Assembly: GCA_004843345.1 (NCBI GenBank)
Contig: CP039460.1
Coordinates: 1,158,501-1,222,500 of the forward strand
DNA length: 64,000 bases
Direction of reading: 5' to 3'
DNA from: Acetobacteraceae bacterium
GTDB taxonomy: Bacteria > Pseudomonadota > Alphaproteobacteria > Acetobacterales > Acetobacteraceae
Part shown: piece after piece, positions 37,438-45,332 of the stretch
Position numbering within the stretch: the first letter of the stretch is position 1
Layout of the letters: the number at the start of each line of letters is the position of its first letter
Notes under the pieces: generated by a model
Seen by the model: the letters and a program-made list of their open reading frames with translations, nothing else
Databases searched by the model: none
What the model was told of the DNA's origin: nothing
Position numbers and translations under genes: made by a program

Positions 37438-38085
37438 ATGAAGAAGTCTTTTTTGCTTTTGATGGCTGTTTTAGCACTGCCTTCTTTTGCCCAAGCTTTT
37501 CCGGGACAGCGTGTTGGGAAAACCTCTTCTGAGGATTTTTATTCGGAAACGGCTGGTTTTTCTCCAAACGCTGTTGGCTATTGGGAAAATAGTATTTTCG
37601 GCGATAAAAGTGATGATTTTCTTGCAGGTTCTCAGGCCGATATAGATAAGGCAAATCGCTGTATTTTGCGTTATTCTCTCAAGGAAACCAGTTCCAATTT
37701 TCAAAGGGGCGGAATGCCGTTAGAGTTTCTTGTTTCTAAGAATAAATTTAAAATCGGAGCTCATAATGAGGATTGGACTCTGACGCAGGGCGCTGGGGGA
37801 GACGTTGCCGTTGAAGCAGGCGCATTTCAGCATCAGTTTAAAGTTGCGGCAACAGATGCTCATTCCTTTGCTGGGAATGTGACAGAGCAGGATTTTAAGG
37901 CGATTTTGAAAGCTTTTGGCGATGAAGGCGTAAAGAAAGGCGCTGTTCGGTTTTCTTCGGGTAAAAATTTAAGTTTTTCTCTCCCGCCAGCAAAAGAGTT
38001 ACGGCTTTTCAAAGAATGTATCGGTTATAATAATTTTATGGATTTAGGAGCGGAATTTAAAAAACCAAATATAAATCCTTTCTGA
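37438..38085 (+). CDS. Secreted protein of unknown function (two-Cys family, paralogue of 27896-28501)
   Basis: A 215-residue protein with a clean signal peptide (KKSFLLLMAVLALPSFAQAF). The mature part has two Cys, in NRCILRYSL and near the end in FKECIGYN. Between them are WTLTQGAGGDVAVEAG and EQDFKAILKAFGDEGVKKGAV, matching the layout of the 27896-28501 protein. It starts 20 bases after the DJ-1 gene and shares its transcript, ended by the hairpin at 38089. Unknown function; a periplasmic disulfide-bonded domain is likely. Confidence 0.7.
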   Translation: MKKSFLLLMAVLALPSFAQAFPGQRVGKTSSEDFYSETAGFSPNAVGYWENSIFGDKSDDFLAGSQADIDKANRCILRYSLKETSSNFQRGGMPLEFLVSKNKFKIGAHNEDWTLTQGAGGDVAVEAGAFQHQFKVAATDAHSFAGNVTEQDFKAILKAFGDEGVKKGAVRFSSGKNLSFSLPPAKELRLFKECIGYNNFMDLGAEFKKPNINPF

Positions 38086-38088
38086 TGG

Positions 38089-38115
38089 AAAGGGGCGCTT
38101 GAAGCGCCCCTTTTT
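38089..38115. terminator. Terminator between convergent genes
   Basis: AAAGGGGCGCTT and AAGCGCCCCTTT form a strong stem, followed by T on the plus strand and by the complementary A-run for the minus strand. Confidence 0.85.
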
Positions 38116-38116
38116 A

Positions 38117-39541
38117 CTATTTTGTTTCTTTTGAGAGAGCAGACAGGATACGAATCCATGACCGAATACCTTTTTGATAGGAATTGACAGCATAGGATTC
38201 ATTGGGTGAATGGATGCGGTCCTCTGGCAAGGCGAAACCAACAAGAAGCGCTGGAATGCCAAGTTTGCGTTCAACTTCCTCCGCAACAGGGATAGAAGCA
38301 CCACAGCCAATCGCTAAGGCTTCTTTTTTCCATTCATCGCTAAGCGCTTTTAAGGTAATTTGCAGGGCAGGGGTGTCTTTAGGAAAGGCCCAGCCGGGAG
38401 AGCATCCATGGGGGTGAAAGCTGGCGGAGACATCTTTTGGTAAATGCTCTTTGATATGCTGGCGGAAGGCTTCTCTAATTTGCTGAGGATTTTGGCCGGG
38501 AACGGTTCGGAAAGAAATACGGGCCGTTGCCTTGGCAGGAATGACGGTTTTAAAGCCCGGATCAATATATCCGCCAAAAATGCCGTTAATTTCACAGGTA
38601 GGGCGTGCCCAAAGCTGTTCAATGGCTGTAAATTCTTTTTCGCCAGCGGCTTGGGAAAGCCCAACTTTCTCAAGCATTTCCGTTTCAGTGGAAAGGGAGC
38701 TGTTCCAAGCTTCTTTTTCTGCTTGGGTTGGCGCTGTGACGCCATCATAAAATCCTTTGAGGGTAACTCGGCCATTTTTATCTTTTAAAGCTGCAAGCGC
38801 TTCACAGAGAAGGGCGATAGGATTGGCCGCAGCGCCGCCAAAAATTCCGGAATGAAGATCTTGGTTGGCTGCATGGAGAACCACTTCTTCGCCGACAAGA
38901 CCTCTTAAAGAGGCTGTAATGCCAGGGGTGTTTTGATCTGGCATGCCTGTATCGCAGACTAAGACGAGATCCGCTTTAAGCTCTTCTTTTTGGGCTTCGA
39001 GAAAAAAGGGCAGATTTTCGCCGCCAACTTCTTCTTCGCCTTCAAAGAGAAATTTGAGATTAAGTGGGAATTTTCCATTGCTTTCTTTCCATGCACGGCA
39101 AGCCTCAACAAAGGTCAGGAGCTGCCCTTTGTCATCAGATGTGCCACGCCCGTAAATGGCGTCTTGTCCATCTTCCCGCTCTTTCTGAGTAGGTTCAAAG
39201 GGAGGCGTCTCCCAAAGCTCTAGCGGATCGACAGGTTGGACATCATAATGGCCGTAGAAAAGGAGCGTTGGGGCATTTGGAGTTTCAACATCTTCTTGCT
39301 TTGTTTTAGCGACAATGAAATCATGACCGGGTTCGCCCCATTCGGCTTTATGGAGGTTGGCTTCCAGACCGAGAGACTGAAGTTCTTGCAGAAGCCATTT
39401 GGCTGCTTTTTTGCAGTCTTCACGATGCTCCTCTTTGGTCGAGATGCTTGGAATGCGGACAAAATCAGAAAGTTTTTGGAGAGAGGTTGGAAAATTTTTA
39501 TCTGCTTGGTCTAAAGTTGTTTGAAGTGCCTTACCGTGCAT
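38117..39541 (-). CDS. M20-family dipeptidase
   Basis: Zinc-dependent exo/dipeptidase, 474 residues. Catalytic motifs of the M20 family are visible: YGHYDVQP (metal His and Asp), GRGTSDDKGQ (bridging Asp), FEGEEEVGG (catalytic Glu and ligand Glu) and CDTGMPD. The dimerisation/lid domain spans about residues 200-390 with KATARISFRTVPGQNP. The C-terminus carries the final His ligand region (HSPNESY). No signal peptide, so it acts in the cytoplasm. Similar proteins are annotated as Xaa-His or CNDP-type dipeptidases. Confidence 0.9.
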   Translation of the reverse strand: MHGKALQTTLDQADKNFPTSLQKLSDFVRIPSISTKEEHREDCKKAAKWLLQELQSLGLEANLHKAEWGEPGHDFIVAKTKQEDVETPNAPTLLFYGHYDVQPVDPLELWETPPFEPTQKEREDGQDAIYGRGTSDDKGQLLTFVEACRAWKESNGKFPLNLKFLFEGEEEVGGENLPFFLEAQKEELKADLVLVCDTGMPDQNTPGITASLRGLVGEEVVLHAANQDLHSGIFGGAAANPIALLCEALAALKDKNGRVTLKGFYDGVTAPTQAEKEAWNSSLSTETEMLEKVGLSQAAGEKEFTAIEQLWARPTCEINGIFGGYIDPGFKTVIPAKATARISFRTVPGQNPQQIREAFRQHIKEHLPKDVSASFHPHGCSPGWAFPKDTPALQITLKALSDEWKKEALAIGCGASIPVAEEVERKLGIPALLVGFALPEDRIHSPNESYAVNSYQKGIRSWIRILSALSKETK

Positions 39542-39703
39542 GGCATTATCCTTATTTCGCAGAAGGGGTGGCAGAAATTCAAACCATTTCCTTCTGCATG
39601 TTTTGATCAGGAATAGAAAGATGATAGTACCACGAAGCCTGTCTTTTTCAATGATTGGCGTGCCCTGTCAAACGAGAAATAAAGGAAGGGTTTTAACCTG
39701 ATT

Positions 39704-40948
39704 ATGAGGGCATTTTTTGCTTTAATGCTGGCAGTTCTTTTGGAATGCACTTTTTTAGGTGTGGGGATTTCCGTTATTCCACTTTTTGTGGTGCAAACTC
39801 TTCACTGTTCAGCAGGGGTTTCTGGCATTGTTGTCGGGGTGCAGTTTATCGCTGCGATGCTGTCCCGTTTTCCTTCGGGGCGGATTTCAGATGTGAAAGG
39901 CCCTTATTCAGCGATGTCCGCAGGCGCTTTGAGCGCTGTGATTGGTGGTGCTTTTTACGCCGCTGCCAGTATCAGCCAAGATTATGTGTTTTTGTCGGTT
40001 GTTTTATTGTTTTGTGGCAGCGCTCTTTTAGGGATAGCGCAAAGTGTGTTGGCAACAGGAGCGATGACAGGGAGTGTTTCCCTGATGGAACAAGTACAGA
40101 AAGCGCAAAAACAGGCTGGTAAAGCTCCCTCCTCAAAAGGCCCAGGCGCTGCGATTTCATGGGTGGGGATGTGTATTTTTTTAGGGTTGATTTTGGGTGC
40201 GCCAATGGGTGTGCTTCTTTTTGAAAAAACGGGTTTGTTTTGGGCTGGTCTGGTGATTGCGCTTTGTTCAGCTGTGGTTCAGCTTTGGTGTTACCAGTCT
40301 TCCAAAGCTGATCTGAAAAATGATTCTGCTGGAAATGCACAAGAGCAGGGAAATTTTTGGGAAGCTTTGGGATATGGCCTTTATCATGCTTGGTTTCCGG
40401 GGTTTTGTTTTGGCCTTTGCGCTATCAGTCATGGGTTAATCATTGCTTATGCTTCTTTGCTCTATGCTGAGCATCATTGGTTTCCTTTGTGGCTGCCTTA
40501 TGCTGTTTTTGGGATTGCCTTGGTTTTAGCGCGTCTTTTTTTGGGAAGTTTGCCTGACCGCCTTGGCGGAGCAAAAACGGCGTTTTTTTCCGCCTTTTTT
40601 GAGACGGTTGGATTGATTTTAGTTACATGCGCCTCCAATCTTTATCTTTCTTCAATCGGGATTTTTCTGACAGGTTTTGGTTTTGCCTTTGCATTCCCTG
40701 CTTTTGCTTTGATTACGCTGCAAAGAGGCGATAGCGCCCATCGGGGGGTTCTTATTGGGATTTGTAACGCTTTGGGAGATGGCGTTCGGGGCGTTGGAAT
40801 TGTTTGTCTGGGTTATTTAACGGCTTTGGGCGGCTTTTCGCTTGTTTTTTTTTCGGGGGCATTCCTTTCCCTTTTAGGAGGAGTTGGGGGCGTTTCTCTT
40901 TTCTTTCTAGGTAAAAAGGCACGCATTAAAAAACCTGCCTCTGAATAA
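39704..40948 (+). CDS. Major facilitator superfamily transporter
   Basis: A 414-residue integral membrane protein with about 12 hydrophobic segments. The motif-A-like loop SRFPSGRISDVKGP lies between segments 2 and 3, and ARLFLGSLPDRLGGAKT is its second-half counterpart. The pattern resembles the sugar-efflux/YfcJ-like branch of MFS drug exporters. A cytoplasmic loop of about 30 residues follows the segment at residues 100-125. Substrate cannot be told. It is divergent from the dipeptidase gene. Confidence 0.88.
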   Translation: MRAFFALMLAVLLECTFLGVGISVIPLFVVQTLHCSAGVSGIVVGVQFIAAMLSRFPSGRISDVKGPYSAMSAGALSAVIGGAFYAAASISQDYVFLSVVLLFCGSALLGIAQSVLATGAMTGSVSLMEQVQKAQKQAGKAPSSKGPGAAISWVGMCIFLGLILGAPMGVLLFEKTGLFWAGLVIALCSAVVQLWCYQSSKADLKNDSAGNAQEQGNFWEALGYGLYHAWFPGFCFGLCAISHGLIIAYASLLYAEHHWFPLWLPYAVFGIALVLARLFLGSLPDRLGGAKTAFFSAFFETVGLILVTCASNLYLSSIGIFLTGFGFAFAFPAFALITLQRGDSAHRGVLIGICNALGDGVRGVGIVCLGYLTALGGFSLVFFSGAFLSLLGGVGGVSLFFLGKKARIKKPASE

Positions 40949-41376
40949 AAGGGGGGAGGTTTTTATTGTCCAACCACTCCACCGGCAATATGCTAGCTTT
41001 TGGTATAATCTTTTTTCCTAAAAGTGTCGGGTATTTTCTGGAGTTGGGCTGGCATAGAAATGCAACTTATGGGAAAGCGTTCTTCTCGTGTCCGCTTGAA
41101 GCGTGAATTTCACTATATTTTTAAGGAATATGGATATTTGTTAGGATTCCTATTCTCATTTTACGCAAAGGAGCGTTTTTGAAAACAAAACAATGTTTTA
41201 GCTCAAAAAAGAAGTTAAAATGAAAGAGATTTGTTTTTACAACACTCATATAGCGACAATAAAGATACAAATAAGTCTTTAATCACTTTCTGCTTATTGT
41301 CAGTTTATACTTATACAGTTAACAATACAGACTTTCTGGAATTACCAGACTGAAATATCTATGGAGTTAAGAACTT
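40949..41376. other. AT-rich intergenic region
   Basis: About 430 bases. A 40-codon frame at 41060-41182 has no suitable ribosome site and is probably chance. TTGTCA at about 41297 with a TAACAA element 17 bases on could be the promoter of the next gene. No hairpin or riboswitch was recognised. Confidence 0.35.
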
Positions 41377-42156
41377 ATGTCCAAAAAAACAGGACTTTTT
41401 ATTCTTGCAGGCGTTGGGATCGGTCTGGTCTCCGGCGTTGCCCCTTTGACTGCACATGCTGCGGATGAAGCAACAGACGCTGCTGCAAACTCAGAAAAGA
41501 CGGCAGCTGATGCCACGGATTCTGCAAAAGCAACAACAGAAACAGCTGACTCCGGTGTTGAAGTTGATCTTGATAAAGCCGCAGCAAAAGTTAAAGCTGT
41601 TGGCGAAGATATTAAAGCGAGATTGACAGATCGTACTTCTGATTCTGCAGATGCTGCTAAGACACCTGCAAAACCAGCCAATAAGAAGCATGCTAAAAAA
41701 GCTTCTCTCGTTGCTAAGAAAGCTTTGAGTGTTCCAGCTTGCGATGCTGACAATATGCGTGTTGTCTTCAGTGAACCTCAGTGCAACTGTGCGCAGAATG
41801 AACATAGCATCAAAGTGAGTGTCATTAACGAAGGCAAGAAAGCTTGCAGCGTTCCAGCACGCCCAGAACTCTATTTCTTGAAACATAAAGAAAAGCAGCC
41901 TCTTCCACTTCGCCTTGATGCGTTAGAAGAAGGTCACAACTACGCACCTGTCGTTCTTGCACCTTCTGCAAAAGCCTCAGCGAAAATTCAATGGATCTGC
42001 CACAAAGCATTCCCAAAGAACGTGCATTACAAATCCCATTTTGTTTCCGTTCAGTTCCAGAACAAAGCCGTCCGTACACCTCTTAAAGCCCGTTTCTACG
42101 GTGATAAGCAAAAAGGTGCATTCTACAAGGCAACTCTGTTCCAGGTTGAAAAATAA
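41377..42156 (+). CDS. Secreted protein with Cys-rich Ig-like domain, unknown function
   Basis: A 259-residue protein. Signal peptide to about residue 28 (GVAPLTAHAA), then an Ala/Asp/Lys-rich low-complexity linker (about residues 30-110). The C-terminal domain holds Cys in VPACDAD, PQCNCAQNE, KKACSVPARPEL and WICHKA. The pattern SIKVSVINEGKKACSVPARPELYFLK, in part, resembles DUF4232-like domains (beta sandwich with N-G-x-x-C before a Pro strand), but I am not sure. A terminator follows. Confidence 0.6.
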   Translation: MSKKTGLFILAGVGIGLVSGVAPLTAHAADEATDAAANSEKTAADATDSAKATTETADSGVEVDLDKAAAKVKAVGEDIKARLTDRTSDSADAAKTPAKPANKKHAKKASLVAKKALSVPACDADNMRVVFSEPQCNCAQNEHSIKVSVINEGKKACSVPARPELYFLKHKEKQPLPLRLDALEEGHNYAPVVLAPSAKASAKIQWICHKAFPKNVHYKSHFVSVQFQNKAVRTPLKARFYGDKQKGAFYKATLFQVEK

Positions 42157-42184
42157 TCAAGCTTTTTGTGCTGTTATTTTAATG

Positions 42185-42213
42185 AAAAAGGGCATCCTAG
42201 GATGCCCTTTTTT
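42185..42213. terminator. Bidirectional terminator between convergent genes
   Basis: AAAAAGGGCATCC and GGATGCCCTTTTTT form a near-perfect stem with a TA turn. Confidence 0.85.
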
Positions 42214-42228
42214 GTGGCCTATTTAAAA

Positions 42229-42696
42229 TTAATTCATCCCGGGATGGTCGCTCCCGACACCGCTGACAGCAGCAGGCTGTGCTGCGGCAGACATAAGTCC
42301 GCCATTATCTGCATTCGGATCGGCATTTGGGTTTGGTGCTCCTTGCGTTGGTGCCATTGAACTATTACCAACAGGCGTTTGCGCATCTGATCCAGAATCT
42401 CCCGGTGCAGGTGGGACGGGCGTTGGTGGGGCATCAATACCTTCGGGAGGGAGGTCTTCATTTTCTGTCCAGACACCTGGTGCCTGATAATATTGTGAAT
42501 AGCCTTTTTCAGGTGCGGCATTTGGGTTTGCAGGCTGTGAAGTGGTGGAGGTGTTTGCGCTTTGTTGGGAGACAGTTTGTTGAGGCGCTGTTTGTTGTGA
42601 TGTGCCAAAGCCAACGGCTTGGGCTGAGCTTTCTGTACTGTAAGAGACAAGGCTAAGGCCTGCCATGATAAAAAAAGCGGTTGTTTTTCTTGTCAT
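42229..42696 (-). CDS. Secreted Pro/Gln/Ser-rich low-complexity protein
   Basis: A 155-residue protein with a signal peptide (TAFFIMAGLSLVSYSTESSAQA) and a mature part made almost entirely of Pro, Gln, Ser, Asn and Ala, for example PPTPVPPAPGDSG. One ordered-looking patch, GYSQYYQAPGVWTENEDLP, sits near residue 65. AGGAAA lies upstream of the ATG. It is downstream of the GH32-barrel operon on the same strand, 24 bases after the second barrel gene, and may be its last member. No family recognised. Confidence 0.6.
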   Translation of the reverse strand: MTRKTTAFFIMAGLSLVSYSTESSAQAVGFGTSQQTAPQQTVSQQSANTSTTSQPANPNAAPEKGYSQYYQAPGVWTENEDLPPEGIDAPPTPVPPAPGDSGSDAQTPVGNSSMAPTQGAPNPNADPNADNGGLMSAAAQPAAVSGVGSDHPGMN

Positions 42697-42720
42697 TTTT
42701 AATTTTCCTAACAGAGAGGG

Positions 42721-44064
42721 TTAAGCAAAACCAAAATAGTTAATTGCAAATTGTGGCGTTAAATTTGCAGGAGAGTTACGTCCTGCGGCAGGGATACCGA
42801 CACCGACGGTCAAAGAAAGGCTTTCGGTAAAGGCGTGTTGAAACTCAGGTTCGACATAGAAATTTTGTGTCCAGTGGCTGGAAGTATTTGTATAAACCCC
42901 ATTTTGCCAACCTCTTGTATTGATAGGCGCTGTCCAGGATTCAACGAGATCAAGTGCTAAAGCATCTTTTTTGCTCCAGAGTGTATATTCCATTCCAATG
43001 CCAGAAGAGCCAAACTGACTGGGCTTCCCATAGCCTTCGAAGCCAGCTTCTGTGCCATACATTGTGGACATGCCATGAATTTTTGTATCGCCTGTACATT
43101 GATTTGCACCGCTCCAAAAAGACATGTTGAGGACATGTTTCCCAATGAGGAAGGACCACTGGGATTGGACACCAAAGTTAATGAACCATGCGCCATAGCC
43201 AGCCCCATCATTATAACTTTTCATATTGTCATATTTCCCAGAGGGGGCTTGGAATCCAATAAGAAAAGAAAGTGAGGGGTTGGAGGTTCCAAAAAGATTA
43301 TATTCCAATTGGAAAGGGAGATCATTGAAGGAAGTTTCAGCTTGCCCCGTACCATTTCCCCAGCTTGTGGTAAAAGTTGGGATAAGCAGTGCAGAAAGTC
43401 TATCGGTAATAGCATATTCCATGAAAAGCTCGTCCCCGAATGTATTAGCAAGTGAAAAAGTGCCATTTGTTCCAGGTTTAGACCAGACACCATTATTGGA
43501 AAATGCGCCAATAGGTGTAGAACCCGTTGCATAAAATTCGATATCCATAAGTCCCTGTTTGGGCAGAGGGGGATACCATTGGTTCAGTGTTCCAGCGAGC
43601 CATGCCTCAGGCATAGGTTGGCTGAAATAATCTAAAAGAGGTTTAAAGACTTTATTCTTATTTAAAGAATGCCAGAGTTGGGTATGTTCATTTTGATAAA
43701 TGACACCATTCGCCCCAATAACTGAGTTTGGGTTGTATGTTCTTCCGTAAATACCCGGGCTTGATCCCCAATTTTCGCCTTTTGGCTTAGAATGGACAAT
43801 AGGTTCTTCTCCGCTGTTTGTTTCAGTGCCAGCCTTTTGGAGTTTATAATTGGAAAGGACAGAAGAAGTTTGCCAATCCTCAGCAAAACTAGCGCTTGGG
43901 ATAAAAAGAAAGCCGCATAAAAATACGGCTGCAAACAGGGATAAGATTTTTACAAAAAGAGGCACACACAATTGTGGCGAAGGGGGGAATGAAGCATCTT
44001 TGTAAGATAAGCAGGGATGGATCATTTTCACCATTAGGAGCACTAAGGCCTTCAATGCTGTCAA
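42721..44064 (-). CDS. Outer-membrane beta-barrel protein (Phenol_MetA_deg-like), copy 2
   Basis: Up to 447 residues; the signal peptide (FVKILSLFAAVFLCGFLFIPSASFA) starts near residue 37, so a start at one of the later Met (residue 14) is likely. The mature protein has alternating barrel strands, with NTFGDELFMEYAITDRLSALLIPTF, FLIGFQAPSGKYDN and LNMSFWSGANQCTGD. It ends in FAINYFGFA. The pattern recalls the MetA-pathway phenol-degradation family of putative outer-membrane channels. It is clearly paralogous to the upstream gene at 44114-45301 and in one operon with GH32. Confidence 0.72.
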   Translation of the reverse strand: MTALKALVLLMVKMIHPCLSYKDASFPPSPQLCVPLFVKILSLFAAVFLCGFLFIPSASFAEDWQTSSVLSNYKLQKAGTETNSGEEPIVHSKPKGENWGSSPGIYGRTYNPNSVIGANGVIYQNEHTQLWHSLNKNKVFKPLLDYFSQPMPEAWLAGTLNQWYPPLPKQGLMDIEFYATGSTPIGAFSNNGVWSKPGTNGTFSLANTFGDELFMEYAITDRLSALLIPTFTTSWGNGTGQAETSFNDLPFQLEYNLFGTSNPSLSFLIGFQAPSGKYDNMKSYNDGAGYGAWFINFGVQSQWSFLIGKHVLNMSFWSGANQCTGDTKIHGMSTMYGTEAGFEGYGKPSQFGSSGIGMEYTLWSKKDALALDLVESWTAPINTRGWQNGVYTNTSSHWTQNFYVEPEFQHAFTESLSLTVGVGIPAAGRNSPANLTPQFAINYFGFA

Positions 44065-44113
44065 AAAGCTTATCTATAACAAAAAAAAATCTTTGGCAAG
44101 GGGATAACTGTTG

Positions 44114-45301
44114 CTAATAAACCGCATTTAAAGCAAATTCGGGGGTTAGACCTGCCGTCGTATTTCGGCCTGCCGCCGTGATTTCCAAGCCTACAAGTAA
44201 TCCGAGATGTTCTGTAAAAGAATATTCAAACTCAGGTTCTACTGTGAATGTTTGTGACCATTGGCTTTTATTATTCACATAAGTGCCATTTGCTTCGTAT
44301 CCTGTTGTGTGGATGGGAGCGACCCAAGATTCAAATAAGTCACAGGCGATTGTGGCTTTTCTACTCCAGAGAGAATATTCTAGCCCAATGCCTTCCGAAC
44401 CAAACTGGCTGGCAGAGCCGGTTCCGTTAAAGCCTGTGTCCGTGCCATAGGTTGAGGATATGCCTGAAATATGGACATTGCCTGTGGATTGGTTTGCAAG
44501 TCCCCAAAAGGCAACGTTTAGGACATGATGTTTGGAAACCAAAAAGGACCATTGGGATTGCAAACCAAAGTTAAAAAACCAAGTTCCCCAGCCGCTACCG
44601 GCATCCGTACTAGATTCGTTTTGATAGTTGCCTGTCGGTGCTTGAAAACCAACATAGAGGTTTAAACTAGGGTTACTGGTGCCAAAGAGATTGTAAAGAA
44701 GCTCAACGGGTAAATCATTAAAGGAGGTGTAAGATCCTTTTCCGGATTGGTTTCCCCACTCTGTGTTAAAAGATGGCGTAATTTCGAAAGAAAGCCTATC
44801 GGTAATCCCGTATTCAAAAAACCAGCTATTTTCGAAAACATTCGGAGAGCCAGAGGTTTTTCCCCATTTTCCATTATTATTGATTTGTGCGAGAGGTGTT
44901 GTTCCCATGAAATAAGGTTCAAGCTCGAACATGCCTTGTTTCGCCATAGTTGGAAATTCTTCGTTCATTGTCCCGTTAAACCAGTGTTCCGGCATAGGCT
45001 GCGTGAAATAATCATTGACGACTTTCCAGAAGGGTTTAGGTGCAGCTGGTTTTTTTTTAAAGGCGTGAATTTGAGAGTTTTGTGGCGGTGAAGGCTGATG
45101 AGGTTTTTCTAAATTGATGATACCATGAGGCGTTTGTAAATTATTAGGCTGATAGCTGCGTTCAAGGTCTTTTGAAGGCCTTTTATCTTCTGCTTTAGCG
45201 ATGATGGGAGAGAGAAAATGTGCAATGGCAATAAAAAAAGAAATGCCTAAAAACGATGCTTTTTTTGGAAAAAGCCAAGTTATGTGTAAGAGGCATTTCA
45301 T
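44114..45301 (-). CDS. Outer-membrane beta-barrel protein (Phenol_MetA_deg-like), copy 1
   Basis: A 395-residue protein with a signal peptide (SFLGISFFIAIAHFLSPIIAKA). Shared with copy 2 are DYFTQPMPEHWFNGTMN, EYGITDRLSFEITPSF, NDLPVELLYNLFGTSNPSL, and FNFGLQSQWSFLVSKHHVL. It lies 31 bases after the GH32 gene and 49 before copy 2. Its place in a fructan/sucrose-hydrolase operon suggests a channel for sugars or a surface role, but no relative with that role is known to me. Confidence 0.75.
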   Translation of the reverse strand: MKCLLHITWLFPKKASFLGISFFIAIAHFLSPIIAKAEDKRPSKDLERSYQPNNLQTPHGIINLEKPHQPSPPQNSQIHAFKKKPAAPKPFWKVVNDYFTQPMPEHWFNGTMNEEFPTMAKQGMFELEPYFMGTTPLAQINNNGKWGKTSGSPNVFENSWFFEYGITDRLSFEITPSFNTEWGNQSGKGSYTSFNDLPVELLYNLFGTSNPSLNLYVGFQAPTGNYQNESSTDAGSGWGTWFFNFGLQSQWSFLVSKHHVLNVAFWGLANQSTGNVHISGISSTYGTDTGFNGTGSASQFGSEGIGLEYSLWSRKATIACDLFESWVAPIHTTGYEANGTYVNNKSQWSQTFTVEPEFEYSFTEHLGLLVGLEITAAGRNTTAGLTPEFALNAVY

Positions 45302-45332
45302 TCTCGGTGTCAGCTCTCACTGCGATAAGCGC

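Noticed and set aside
41060..41182. Plus-strand frame of 40 codons in the long gap before 41377
   Set aside because: No ribosome site at a usable distance and no family resemblance; cannot be supported.
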